Origin: Pyxidicoccus parkwaysis
GTDB taxonomy: Bacteria > Myxococcota > Myxococcia > Myxococcales > Myxococcaceae
Direction of reading: 5' to 3'
Assembly: GCF_017301735.1 (NCBI RefSeq)
Contig: NZ_CP071090.1
Location: 7,368,001-7,432,000 of the forward strand
DNA length: 64,000 nucleotides
The notes below the pieces were generated by a model, which made no database searches, had not been told where the DNA came from, and worked only from the letters and a program-made list of their open reading frames with translations. The translations under genes were made by a program, and so were the position numbers. Shown here piece by piece: positions 35,117-49,686 of this stretch. How positions within the stretch are numbered: the stretch's first letter is position 1; every line of letters starts with the position of its first letter.

Positions 35117-35397
35117 GTCGAACCTCCCTGGATTTTTGACACGGTGAAACTGTCGTCTCGCGATGGCGGGAGGTCAAGACGCCGGGGCCCGTCTGGCGTC
35201 ACGCGTTGAAGCATCACCGTTCCACTTCGAGGACACCGGACACGGCCTGCGCGGGGCTGGCCGCACCCGGAACAGAAATGAATGCGCGGCTCGCACTCGC
35301 CGCTCCGGCACCGAAAGAAAGGAAGAGGACGGTATGACGCCGGGCCTCCTTCAACTCGCGGTCGCCGGAGGCACTCGCCTCTGGATGGGAGACGGAC

Positions 35398-36081
35398 GTG
35401 CAGACGCAGACGGAGAGTCAGGTGCGGATGGATTGGGTGGCGGTGCTGGACCAGGAGGCGCACGCGCTCGTGGGAGCGCTGGATGCGCATCCCGACGCCA
35501 GGCGCCTCTTCGACGGCACCATCGACACGGCGGGCTACATCCACTACCTCGTCCAGACGTATCACTACGCCCGCTGGAGCACGCCCATGCTGGCGGATGC
35601 GGGGAAGCGGCTGAAGCGCCTGGGCCAGCATCCCCGGTTGGCGGACCTGCTCCTGCAGAAGGCGGGCGAGGAGCGGGGACACGAGCGGTGGTTGCTGTCG
35701 GACCTGAAGAACCTCGGGTACGCGGAGGAGCAGGTCGAGGCCGCGACGCGGACTCCCGCGGTCGACGCCTATACGGGCTGGAACTTCTTCACCTCCAGGT
35801 CGGGCGTTCCCACCGCCATCCTGGGCACGGCGTATGTCCTGGAGTACCTGTCCCAGACGCGCGCGAGCGGCGCGGTGGAGCGCCTGCTCCAGGTGGATGC
35901 CATTCCGAACATCCACAAGTCCGTGACCTTCCTTCGCAGCCACGGCGCCCTGGATGCGGGCCACGTGGCGGAGATGGCCTCGGTGCTGCAATCACTGACG
36001 GACCGGGAGGAACAGGCAGCGGTGATTCTCTCGGCGCGCACCACGCGCGTCGTCTATCCGGGCATCTTCCGCGAGGCTTGA
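35398..36081 (+). CDS. heme-oxygenase-fold diiron protein (HDO-like)
   Basis: This gene encodes 227 residues from GTG 35398 (GGGAGA seven bases upstream). It is all-helical with the iron-containing redox enzyme pattern: YLVQTYHYARWSTPML, then KAGEERGHERWLL giving Glu and His ligands, then the late HGALDAGHVAEM segment giving Asp and His ligands. Relatives include CADD and UndA-type oxidases that use two irons and oxygen. No signal peptide is present. It stands alone, so the substrate is unknown. Confidence 0.72.
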   Translation: MQTQTESQVRMDWVAVLDQEAHALVGALDAHPDARRLFDGTIDTAGYIHYLVQTYHYARWSTPMLADAGKRLKRLGQHPRLADLLLQKAGEERGHERWLLSDLKNLGYAEEQVEAATRTPAVDAYTGWNFFTSRSGVPTAILGTAYVLEYLSQTRASGAVERLLQVDAIPNIHKSVTFLRSHGALDAGHVAEMASVLQSLTDREEQAAVILSARTTRVVYPGIFREA

Positions 36082-36174
36082 AGACTGTCATACCTCGCCG
36101 GGGGTAGAGACAGTCCATGACGCGAAGGAGATGCTGCTCTTCGAACCGTGGCACCCGAATCGTGAGGCGTCTTC

Positions 36175-36435
36175 ATGCGCTACATCACCCAGATCCACCT
36201 CGAGGGCGGGACGCTTCATGAGCACATCACCCGCCTTCGCTGGAAGGAAGGCACCTCCACGGGCGAGGGCAGCCGGGCGGAGCTGGTCCATTGGGTCAGG
36301 AACGGCGGGGATGCGCGCGTGAACGCGCGCTCCCGGGACGTGAAGGTCGAGGTCGTCGACGCCACCCCGCCCTATCTGCGGACGAAGGCGAACGGCATCT
36401 CCACGGACAACCTGCTGGAGCTGCCGCGATTCTGA
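36175..36435 (+). CDS. DUF3892 family protein
   Basis: This gene encodes 86 residues. The sequence matches the DUF3892 outline: GGTLHEHITRLRW near the start, a RAELVHWVRNGGDARV centre and a TDNLLELPRF end. The family is small, widespread and of unknown role. It is a single-gene unit followed by a long hairpin. Confidence 0.85.
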   Translation: MRYITQIHLEGGTLHEHITRLRWKEGTSTGEGSRAELVHWVRNGGDARVNARSRDVKVEVVDATPPYLRTKANGISTDNLLELPRF

Positions 36436-36453
36436 ATGGACGGGCCAACGACG

Positions 36454-36492
36454 CGAGCGGGCTCGGCGAAGGGAGAGGGGCGAGCCCGCTCG
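36454..36492. terminator. bidirectional hairpin terminator
   Basis: CGAGCGGGCTCG (36454-36465) pairs perfectly over 12 bases with CGAGCCCGCTCG (36481-36492). It lies between convergent genes ending at 36435 and 36500. Confidence 0.65.
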
Positions 36493-36499
36493 TGCCGCG

Positions 36500-37591
36500 T
36501 CAGAGGGGCTTGTTGAGGTGCGTCGCCTGGTAGAGAAAGTCGGCCCGGCTGTCGACCTTCAGCCGCCGGAAGATTTCCTTCACGTGCGTCTTCACCGTCG
36601 CCTCGGAGAGCTCGAGCTCGCTGGCGATGTCCCGGTTGGACCAGTTCCTGAGCATGCCCTTGGCGATGTCGATGTGCCGCACCGTGAGCTGGCGCTTCAT
36701 CACCTCGGGGAGCGGAATGGACAGGGGAATCTCGTTGAGGACCAGGGCCCACGAGCGGGAGCCCTCGGACTCGGGCAGCTCGACGAACCTCACCACCCGG
36801 TACGTGTCGCCCTGGAGCGAAATCCAGAGGCTGGCGTCCAGGCGCGCGTCCGCATCCAGGCGCGGCAGGGCCTCCAGGCGCTCTTGCAGCACGCGCGGGA
36901 GTCCCGAGGAATGGAGGTCGGAGGGAGAGAACCACTTCTCCAGCAGCGCGGCGGCACGCTGCGAGCGCAGCACCTCGCGCGAGGGGGGCTCCACCACGAG
37001 GAAGGCCGAGTCCTCCCGGTTGTGGAGCTCCTCCAGAAGGCGCGCACCCGTCGTGACGGCCTGCACGTCACGGCAGTTGCGCACCGCGTTCACCAGGTGG
37101 CGCGAGAGGCTGGTCAGCAGGGCGGCCTCCCGCTCGGAGAACTCCTCCTGTGTGTCCCGGTACAGCGTGAAGGCGCCGCAGAGCCCCGGCGGCACGGGCA
37201 GGAGGACCGCCATGACGTGCTCCAGGCTCAGGTCCAATTCACGGCTGCGCTGGTACAGCGCGCTGCGCTCCAATTCCTTGCGGGGCAGCATCTCCGTGTC
37301 CCGGAGGGCCACACCGGGCCGGGCGAAAATCGGGCCCCGGACGAAATCGGAATCAGCCCACCGGGAGTACTCATCCAGCAGGGCGAGGCGGTGTTTGCCT
37401 GGCACCAGCCACTTGAACTCCGTGAGCGGTCCCAGGGTGATGAGGCACAGGCCCATGTATTCCGCGGGTGCCAGCTCGAGCAGGGGCTCCCGGACGGATT
37501 CGAGCACCCTGGGCAGGGACAGGTTGCTGTTGAGGGCCTCGATGACCCTGTCCCTGAGCATCCATTCATGTGAGCTGAAGTTCATCGACAT
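36500..37591 (-). CDS. LuxR family transcriptional regulator with GAF-like sensor domain
   Basis: This gene encodes 363 residues. ATG 37591 is preferred, with GGAGG ten bases upstream; ATG 37585 is nearly equivalent. Residues about 15-190 look like a GAF sensor (VLESVREPLLELAPAEYMG, then VMAVLLPVPPGLCGAFTLYRD). The C-terminal 65 residues form a LuxR/GerE helix-turn-helix (LTVRHIDIAKGMLRNWSNRDIA, then LSEATVKTHVKEIFRRL). No phosphoacceptor receiver domain is present. The target genes are not evident. Confidence 0.87.
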   Translation of the reverse strand: MSMNFSSHEWMLRDRVIEALNSNLSLPRVLESVREPLLELAPAEYMGLCLITLGPLTEFKWLVPGKHRLALLDEYSRWADSDFVRGPIFARPGVALRDTEMLPRKELERSALYQRSRELDLSLEHVMAVLLPVPPGLCGAFTLYRDTQEEFSEREAALLTSLSRHLVNAVRNCRDVQAVTTGARLLEELHNREDSAFLVVEPPSREVLRSQRAAALLEKWFSPSDLHSSGLPRVLQERLEALPRLDADARLDASLWISLQGDTYRVVRFVELPESEGSRSWALVLNEIPLSIPLPEVMKRQLTVRHIDIAKGMLRNWSNRDIASELELSEATVKTHVKEIFRRLKVDSRADFLYQATHLNKPL

Positions 37592-37734
37592 GAGTATCCG
37601 TCCTCCCCAGACAGACAACCCCGCGGTGCCATACCGCGCGATGACCCTTCAATAGGCGCGCGCTGAAAGCCTGTCCCTCACCCCGTGGGGGGAGGCCCCA
37701 TGCTTGACGGCAGGCGCTTCGCGGCGTCAGGGGC

Positions 37735-38925
37735 TCAGCCGTGCCGGAACGTCGAGCTCATGTCTTCGGCGTTGAAGCGGGTACTCAGCCGCTGGATGCC
37801 GCGCGAGCCCAGGTCCACCAGCTCGCCCTTGTCGGTGACGCCGTCGCCGTTGCGGTCCTCCCAGATCTTCAAGCCCTGGAGCTCGCTGCCCTCGACGCGG
37901 CCGTTGCCGTCCTTGTCGAAGTACTTCGCCAGCTTCTCGTAGCCGTTGGAGAAGCGGTTGGTGCCGTCCAGGTCCACGTGGCCGAAGATTTCCTTGCCAC
38001 TGGTGATCTTCCCGTCGCCGTCCACGTCCCAGGCCAGGATGCCGTCACCGCCCGTCTTCGAGTCCCAGGCCTGGGTCCACTCGTTCTCGTTGACGTTGCC
38101 GAAGTGATACATGAGCTGGTTCTTCTGCTTGTCAGTCTTCAGCTCGCCCACCAGCTTGCCGTCCGGGCCGCGGAACTCGGCGCGCATGTCCTTGCTCAAA
38201 CCCAGACCCATGTCGCCGGACTTCCCCTTGGACTTGTTGAGGGCGCTGGCGTCCAGCGTCTTCACCTTGTTGCCCTTGGCGTCGAACACCTCGACCTTCG
38301 TGCCGGCGGGCAGCGCGGGGGCGCCGTTGCCCGGGCGGCGCTGGACGCTCTTGGTCGTCCACTGGCGGTTGCTGGGGTCCAGGTCGAAGCCCTTGACCGT
38401 CTTGCCCTCCAGCTTGCCATTGCCCTTGATGTTGCTACCGGTGATGTCTGCCTTTCCGTTGCCGTTCAGGTCCAGGACGATGGGCGACTTCTGCGCCGTC
38501 TTGGTGCCCGACTTCGCGTCGAAGAAGACGTCCCACGTCTTCCCCTCCTTCCCGTGGGGCTCGCAGTGCGGAGGCCGGGGCGGGCAGCGCGGGTGCGGCG
38601 GAGGCGTGCAGTCCGGCGGAGGACGCGGCTGGCAGCCGACCTGGCCCGACTGGCCGAGCAGGTCCGTCAGCGATTGGAAGAAGTTGGCCATCTCCTGGAA
38701 CAGCTGGGAGAGGGTTTCCTCCAGCCCGCCCTGCTGGGGCCCGCCCACCGGCGAGGGGAAGCACCCGCCCGGAGCGAAGTGGTCCACCGACGAGGTCCCG
38801 CACCGGGACACCTTCGAGGTGCCTTGGGAGTCGTGAAGGCTGACGCGGGAGGAGGAGGTCTCCACGCTCGTTCGCTGGAACGACAGGGACAGGGCCGCAC
38901 GGGTGTGGCTCGTGATGGTGGACAT
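37735..38925 (-). CDS. EF-hand calcium-binding protein with Pro/Cys-rich linker
   Basis: This gene encodes 396 residues from ATG 38925. The first 90 residues are Ser/Thr-rich without a signal peptide. A Pro/Cys/His-rich stretch follows at about 95-130 (QPRPPPDCTPPPHPRCPP). Several EF-hand-like or calcium-loop motifs come next: DLNGNGKADI, DVDGDGKITSGKEIFG, DKDGNGRVEGSELQG and DRNGDGVTDKGEL. It resembles myxobacterial spore/surface calcium proteins only in general design. Export would need a non-classical route. Its own 5' flank is AT-rich. Confidence 0.8.
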   Translation of the reverse strand: MSTITSHTRAALSLSFQRTSVETSSSRVSLHDSQGTSKVSRCGTSSVDHFAPGGCFPSPVGGPQQGGLEETLSQLFQEMANFFQSLTDLLGQSGQVGCQPRPPPDCTPPPHPRCPPRPPHCEPHGKEGKTWDVFFDAKSGTKTAQKSPIVLDLNGNGKADITGSNIKGNGKLEGKTVKGFDLDPSNRQWTTKSVQRRPGNGAPALPAGTKVEVFDAKGNKVKTLDASALNKSKGKSGDMGLGLSKDMRAEFRGPDGKLVGELKTDKQKNQLMYHFGNVNENEWTQAWDSKTGGDGILAWDVDGDGKITSGKEIFGHVDLDGTNRFSNGYEKLAKYFDKDGNGRVEGSELQGLKIWEDRNGDGVTDKGELVDLGSRGIQRLSTRFNAEDMSSTFRHG

Positions 38926-39146
38926 GAGAGGAATCCTTTTCGCTGGGAGGTGCGCAAACACCTACTGTTGAAGGACTTATCGCACCCTGTGTGTGAGGAG
39001 TTTCCGCCCGGATTCCGAGAAACTTATTTCGAATTTTCCCCCTGCCTCCCGGACCATGGCGTGCGCAAAGGCACGCGGCCTGGGAGGCCGCGTCAATCGA
39101 GTGCGGCACGCCGCGTGGTCGAAGGCCCTTCACAGTCGAGGATGTA

Positions 39147-40064
39147 GTGGATTTACCGTCCCGTTGGACTCCCCTGCTGGAAGCACTCCACCTGCTGTGG
39201 GTCGGTATCTGGCCTTTCGGTCATGACCCGGGCCGGGTCTACCGCGCGTTGGGGACGCGCAACCTCGCGGGCGAGCAGAGCCTGTTCATCAATCTCGGCT
39301 ATTGGAAGGACTCGCGCGTCCACAGCCTGGACGAGGCGAGCCGCTCCCTGGCGGACCTGCTCGGCCGGGCCGCCCGCCTCTCGCCGCATACCCAGGTCCT
39401 CGATGCGGGGTTTGGCTTTGGCGACCAGGACCTCTACTGGATGGAGCGCTTCGCGCCAGCCTCCATCACCGGCATCAACGTCACGCCCCACCAGGTGGAG
39501 GAGGCCCGGCGCCGGGTGCGCGAGCGCGCCCTGGAGGGCCGCATCCACCTGCGCGAAGGCGCCGCCGAGGCCATGCCCTTCCCTGACGCGCAGTTCGACC
39601 GGGTGGTCGCCCTCGAGTCCGCGTTCCACTTCCGCTCGCGCGAGCGCTTCTTCCAGGAGGCCTTTCGCACGCTTCGTCCCGGCGGCGTGCTGGCCACCGC
39701 GGACATCGTCCTGCAGCCCGGCCGCCAGCTGCGCTGGCCCTTCACCTCGGCCTGGCAGTGGCCGAGGGAGAACCACTACGACCGCGAGGCGTACGCACGG
39801 AAGCTGCGCGCGGCGGGCTTCACCGGCGTGCGCGTCGAGTCCATCCGCGAGCACGTCTACGCACCGTTCCTCGCGGCCCTCGGCCGGCGCATGCAGCAGG
39901 AGGACGCAATCCAACGCATGAACCCGCTGCTGCGCATGGCCTGCAGGCCCTCCTGGATGACGCGGACCGTGCTCTCCTGGTTCGACTACGTCATCGCGAC
40001 GGCGGAGAAGCCCGAGGCCGCGGACACCGGCGTCCTCACGCGAGGGCAGGACCGCATCGCCTGA
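39147..40064 (+). CDS. SAM-dependent methyltransferase
   Basis: This gene encodes 305 residues from GTG 39147 (GAGG five bases upstream). The class I methyltransferase core is clear: VLDAGFGFGDQD (SAM loop), GINVTPHQVEEARRR, GAAEAMPFPDAQFDRVVALES and TLRPGGVLATADIV. The N-terminal segment NLGYWKD and overall length fit the erythromycin-O-/C-methyltransferase-like small-molecule group. It ends 22 bases before the large kinase gene, so the two may be co-transcribed. Confidence 0.82.
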   Translation: MDLPSRWTPLLEALHLLWVGIWPFGHDPGRVYRALGTRNLAGEQSLFINLGYWKDSRVHSLDEASRSLADLLGRAARLSPHTQVLDAGFGFGDQDLYWMERFAPASITGINVTPHQVEEARRRVRERALEGRIHLREGAAEAMPFPDAQFDRVVALESAFHFRSRERFFQEAFRTLRPGGVLATADIVLQPGRQLRWPFTSAWQWPRENHYDREAYARKLRAAGFTGVRVESIREHVYAPFLAALGRRMQQEDAIQRMNPLLRMACRPSWMTRTVLSWFDYVIATAEKPEAADTGVLTRGQDRIA

Positions 40065-40086
40065 AGTCAGCGCACTGGAGAAGCAC

Positions 40087-45555
<5,469 letters not shown>

Positions 45556-45581
45556 CCGCGGGCCCAATCCCGCTCCACCGC

Positions 45582-46817
45582 TCAGGCTGCGTGCTGCGGT
45601 GCCTGCTCGGCCACGGGAATGACGGGCTCCGGCCCGGCCTCCAGGTCGTTCTCGAAGGTCGTCTTCAAATTGAAGAACCGGGCCATCATCAGCCACCACA
45701 TCCAGCACAGCACTCCGAACGGCAGGTAGCCGAAGTAGCCGAGCAGCGGCATCTCCGAGAAGAAATGCAGCACGTTGATGTATGGGATTTCGTACTTCCA
45801 GAAGTTGGGGTTCGTCTTGGCACCGCCATTGAAGAACTCGCTGCCAAAGTTCCAGAGCTCCCAGAAGAAGCCATTGCACAGGCCGGCGAGCGCCATGGTC
45901 ATCACCTGGCTCCAGTCTCCGCCAAGAATGGGCGAATAGGGCGTCCAGCTCTTGAACAACAGCAGCACGCCCGAGAAGAAGAAGAGCGGACCGAGCCAGA
46001 GCATGAAGAACAAGGCGAAGGGAAAGCGGCCGGTGAGCGCGATGGCCACCGCCGCCCCGAGGAACACGCCCCACTGCGCTCTCCGCGACAGGCTCACCTT
46101 GGGCCCCCGCGAGTAGCGAGTCCGCAGCCAGGAGGAGGTGCGCAACAGGGTGTACCACTCGAACACCGCGGGCCACACCGTGGTGTAGGAGAGCGTGTAC
46201 CAGACGCGATAGCCCAGGGGAGAGAGCAGCTCGTTGTTGGGGTAGTACCAGTTCTCCATGACGAACCAGTTGAGGTACTCGAAGATGTACCAGCCCCACA
46301 GGGAGCTCAGCGCCAGCCACAGGATGATGCCCGGAGAGCGTGCGAGGATGGAATTGCCACCGGTGCGCTTGTAGACGCAGGCATCCACCGTGACGATGAA
46401 GCCCCACCAGAGCGGAACGAAGGTGTAGAGGCTGGAGGGGTCGCGCCCCATCCAGAGCACGGCCCAGCTCACGACCGTCGTCACCACTCCGGGCAGAAGC
46501 CACCAGGGCCACTGGCCCGGCTCCGCCGCCTTCGTGGACCTCGCCTCCGAGGCGCCCGCTGACTTGAAGCCGAACCACTTCGGCACGAGGAAGAAGGCGA
46601 GCACGAAGACAGCCACCAGGCAGCAGAACGCGAAGTAATAGGCATTGAACCCGGGCTCACACTTCTCCGTGGTCTCCGGGCATCCCGCCTGCTGCGCGGG
46701 AAAGACGCCGAAGCCCCTGGGCAGCCCGCCCCACATGAGGAGACTTCCGGGCACCGGTAGCACCAGCAACAGCAACACCGAAAGAACGAGCAGCGTCTTG
46801 CGCGATACGGTCGACAT
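45582..46817 (-). CDS. multispanning membrane protein of unknown function
   Basis: This gene encodes 411 residues from ATG 46817 (GGAGG six bases upstream), rather than the longer frame from 46952. About ten hydrophobic segments are visible, rich in Trp, Phe and Tyr (LWGWYIFEYLNWF, CWMWWLMMARFF). A periplasmic loop between the first two carries two cysteines (AGCPETTEKC). The family is not recognised. It converges with the kinase hybrid. Confidence 0.65.
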   Translation of the reverse strand: MSTVSRKTLLVLSVLLLLVLPVPGSLLMWGGLPRGFGVFPAQQAGCPETTEKCEPGFNAYYFAFCCLVAVFVLAFFLVPKWFGFKSAGASEARSTKAAEPGQWPWWLLPGVVTTVVSWAVLWMGRDPSSLYTFVPLWWGFIVTVDACVYKRTGGNSILARSPGIILWLALSSLWGWYIFEYLNWFVMENWYYPNNELLSPLGYRVWYTLSYTTVWPAVFEWYTLLRTSSWLRTRYSRGPKVSLSRRAQWGVFLGAAVAIALTGRFPFALFFMLWLGPLFFFSGVLLLFKSWTPYSPILGGDWSQVMTMALAGLCNGFFWELWNFGSEFFNGGAKTNPNFWKYEIPYINVLHFFSEMPLLGYFGYLPFGVLCWMWWLMMARFFNLKTTFENDLEAGPEPVIPVAEQAPQHAA

Positions 46818-47141
46818 TCCTTGCCTCCGGGGGGACACACGGCCGCCGCTTCCGGAGGTGCTGGCCTGAACGAAGAGAAGGCCAGGCGCGCCCCCCCGGG
46901 CCCGGTGACTGTCATTGTCATGAGGGTTCACGGCCCAAGTCGCGCGCATCATCCGACCGACCGTGTTCAGGAGTCCACCCCACCTCCGGGGTTCAGCGGG
47001 AACCGCCGCTCGCTGTCAGCGCCGGAGTGCCACCTCCTCTACGCGGGGAGTCCCGGTGGACCCACGAAGGAGGGCCCGCCGTGGGGGGGCGTCCACCTCC
47101 ACGCGTCTGGCTTCGTGCTCCCCGGATAGAGTGCGCGGCCC
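46818..47141. other. 324-base divergent intergenic region
   Basis: No gene is seen. A perfect 7-base dyad, CTGGCCT (46861-46867) with AGGCCAG (46879-46885), lies 44 bases upstream of the membrane-protein start and could be an operator. Nothing else stands out. Confidence 0.4.
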
Positions 47142-47705
47142 ATGAGAGTCCCGCTCGAGCTCCGCCGCGCCTACAAGCTGCTCAACCACGGCCCCACCAC
47201 GCTCGTCACGAGCGCCGCGCAGGGCCGCACCAACGTGATGGCGGCCGCCTGGGCCATGCCCATCGACTTCGAGCCGCCCAAGGTCGCCGTCGTCATCGCC
47301 GAGAGCACCTTCACCCGCGAATTGGTGGACGCCTCGGGAGAGCTCACGCTCTGCGTTCCCACGCGCGCGCAGCTGGATGCGGTGTACGTCGCGGGCTCCA
47401 TCGCCGGGCGCGACGAGGACAAGTGGGCGGCGTCGGGGCTGAAGGCCGTTCCCGCCTCGCGCGTGAAGGCGCCGCTCGTGGAGGGCTGCGTGGGGTGGCT
47501 GGAGTGCCGTGTCATCCCCGAGCCGGAGAACCAGCGCAAGTATGACCTGTACATCGCCGAGGTCGTCGCGGCCTGGGTGGAGGACTCGGTGTGGAAGGAC
47601 GGTGGCTGGGACTTCAGCGCCTCAGACGCGTACCGACCCATCCACCACCTGGCCGGCGGCGTGTTCTTCGCCACCGGGGAGCGGGTACAGGCGCGCAAGC
47701 CCTGA
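47142..47705 (+). CDS. flavin reductase-like FMN-binding protein
   Basis: This gene encodes 187 residues. The split-barrel flavin-reductase pattern is present: YKLLNHGPTTLVTSAAQGRTNVMAAAW at the N-terminus, then KVAVVIAESTFTRELV, the ELTLCVP strand, and CVGWLECRVI with a terminal HLAGGVFFATG. Such proteins bind FMN and reduce flavins or act as oxidoreductases. No oxygenase partner is adjacent. Confidence 0.82.
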   Translation: MRVPLELRRAYKLLNHGPTTLVTSAAQGRTNVMAAAWAMPIDFEPPKVAVVIAESTFTRELVDASGELTLCVPTRAQLDAVYVAGSIAGRDEDKWAASGLKAVPASRVKAPLVEGCVGWLECRVIPEPENQRKYDLYIAEVVAAWVEDSVWKDGGWDFSASDAYRPIHHLAGGVFFATGERVQARKP

Positions 47706-47903
47706 GGCCGAGACTCGAGACAGCAACGAAGCCGGGGACGGCGTCCACCCATGGGGCTGTGCTGACTCGTTTCGTAACCCGATAGTTCGAGAAACAATGT
47801 TGCGCGTCTGTCTTGTCTGACGTCGGCCTCTGGCGTTTCTGGTATGTCCATCCGCGCGGTGCACCACCGCCTGGTGGGCGCCCAAACCCAGAGGAAAATC
47901 CAA

Positions 47904-49571
47904 ATGCGTATCATGTCGAGAGGGGCTCGCGGCATCGCCGCCGCGTTGTTTGGCGCGGGGGCCATGGCCGCGACGGGCTGTGGCGAGGTCCAGGGCACGC
48001 CGGAGAGCACTCCGCCCCAGGTCCAGCAGGCGAAGGCTCCCACCGGGTGCTCCACCGCCATCGCGCCCGAGCGGGAGTTGGTCATCCAGGACGTGGGCGT
48101 GCTGAACGACAAGCTGCGCACCGGATGGTCTGGCACGCTGTCGAAGGGCAGCGGCGCGGCGGACGGCGCGTGGAGCTTCGGCCGGCTGATGGCGGGGCTG
48201 AGCGGTGCGGTGGCGCCCGAGGACTTCGTGCGCGACTGGTTCACCCGGTGGGCGGCGAGCGCTCCCGCCCACGGGCAGGACCTCACGCGAGTCCTGGCGG
48301 ACTGGCCGAAGCGCGCCGACGGCAAGCTGGACCTGACGAAGTCGCCCCTGCGCCTCCAGGCCATCGTCAATCACCTGGACGCGCGGGATGTGTCCCGAGG
48401 CAGCGCGGGCGAGGGACACCTCGTCTTCGGTGTGCTCGATGCCAGCGGCAATCCGCTGCCCCTCACCGTCACCTTCGCGTACGACGTGCCCGCGCGGACT
48501 TCCGCGGACGTGCTCGACTGGGCTCACCGCTGGCATGCCCTGGCCTCTCGGACGCCCGGCACGGAGGCCTTCAACACCGCGCTCCAGGACGTCACCGACC
48601 GCTTCACGGCCGGGACGGGCCGGGCTCACGGCGGCGCGCTCGACTCGCTGCTCACGCCCGGGGCTTCAGGGGCCAATGAGGCGCGGCGCCTCGCCAACGA
48701 CTTGAGCTGCCTGCTGGCGGACGACGTCGAGCCGCCCACCGTGGCGCTCACCGCTCCGGCCTCGGGCAGCTTCGCGCGCGGCAGCGTGGCAATCACCGCG
48801 GACGCCACCGATGACACGGGCGTCGACCGCGTGGACTTCTTCGACGGCACCTCGCTCATCGGCTCCGCCACCCAGGCGCCCTTCAGCGTGAACTGGGACA
48901 CGACGGTGGTGGGCTCGGGCACGCACTCGCTGACGGCGCAGGCCTTCGATGCGGCCGGCAACTCGGGCACCTCCAGCGCGGTGAGCGTCCTCGTGGACAA
49001 TTATCCCCCGGTGCTCGTCCAGGGCTCGCCGCAGTACAACACGCAGACGCAGAACTACGTGCGCGGCACCGTCACCGTGGGATGGACGGTGACGGACCAG
49101 AGCCTCTCGGGAGTGGCGCTGGTGGAGTTCTTCCGGGACGGCGTCCCCGTGGCGTCGGTTCCCGGCAACGGAGGGCTCACCTACTCCTTCGCGTGGAACA
49201 CCGTGGGGCTGTCGAACCGCGCCTATACCATCGCCGTCCGGGCGACGGACAACGCGGGCAATGTCGCCAACAGCAGCCGGAGTCTCATCGTGGACAACGT
49301 GGCGCCCTCGTCGCAGCTCACCGCTCCGGCCAACGGCGCGGTGGTCAGCGGCGTCGTCACGCTGAAGGCCAACGCGAGCGACACCCAGGCGCTGGCCTAC
49401 GTCGCGTTCGAAGTCGACGGCCAGCTCCTGACGCCCTACTCCACCACGTCGCCGTACACCAAGACGTGGGACTCCACGGGCAAGTCCGGCACGCACGTGA
49501 TTGTCGCCGTCGCGGTGGACCGCGCGGGCAACAGCAAGCGGAGCAACCAGGTGACGGTCACCGTCCCCTGA
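47904..49571 (+). CDS. lipoprotein with three bacterial Ig-like repeats
   Basis: This gene encodes 555 residues from ATG 47904 (GAGGA upstream). The signal ends AATGC. Residues about 45-270 form an N-terminal domain I do not recognise (LRTGWSGTLSKGSGAADG, then DVLDWAHRWHALA). Three Ig-like domains of the PF17957 type follow: VALTAPASGSFARGSV, a degenerate middle unit, and SQLTAPANGAVVSGVV, each with DFFDG/EFFRD and WDT motifs. It is probably a surface adhesion or matrix protein. Confidence 0.8.
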   Translation: MRIMSRGARGIAAALFGAGAMAATGCGEVQGTPESTPPQVQQAKAPTGCSTAIAPERELVIQDVGVLNDKLRTGWSGTLSKGSGAADGAWSFGRLMAGLSGAVAPEDFVRDWFTRWAASAPAHGQDLTRVLADWPKRADGKLDLTKSPLRLQAIVNHLDARDVSRGSAGEGHLVFGVLDASGNPLPLTVTFAYDVPARTSADVLDWAHRWHALASRTPGTEAFNTALQDVTDRFTAGTGRAHGGALDSLLTPGASGANEARRLANDLSCLLADDVEPPTVALTAPASGSFARGSVAITADATDDTGVDRVDFFDGTSLIGSATQAPFSVNWDTTVVGSGTHSLTAQAFDAAGNSGTSSAVSVLVDNYPPVLVQGSPQYNTQTQNYVRGTVTVGWTVTDQSLSGVALVEFFRDGVPVASVPGNGGLTYSFAWNTVGLSNRAYTIAVRATDNAGNVANSSRSLIVDNVAPSSQLTAPANGAVVSGVVTLKANASDTQALAYVAFEVDGQLLTPYSTTSPYTKTWDSTGKSGTHVIVAVAVDRAGNSKRSNQVTVTVP

Positions 49572-49644
49572 GCGGCCGGGCGTCTTCCGTGAAACGTTCG
49601 CGCATGGGGCGGCATTGAAAGTGAGCCGCCCCTGCGCATGATGG

Positions 49645-49678
49645 CTACGAGGGACTGCATGCTCGCGGGCCCTCGTAG
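49645..49678. terminator. hairpin between convergent genes
   Basis: CTACGAGGG (49645-49653) pairs with CCCTCGTAG (49670-49678) across 16 bases. There is no T run. It lies between convergent stops at 49571 and 49687. Confidence 0.55.
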
Positions 49679-49686
49679 CGCGGGCC

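Noticed and set aside
46963..47145. 60-codon plus-strand frame in the intergenic region before the flavin reductase-like gene
   Set aside because: Arg/Ser/Pro-rich, no ribosome binding site, overlaps the next start; treated as non-coding.
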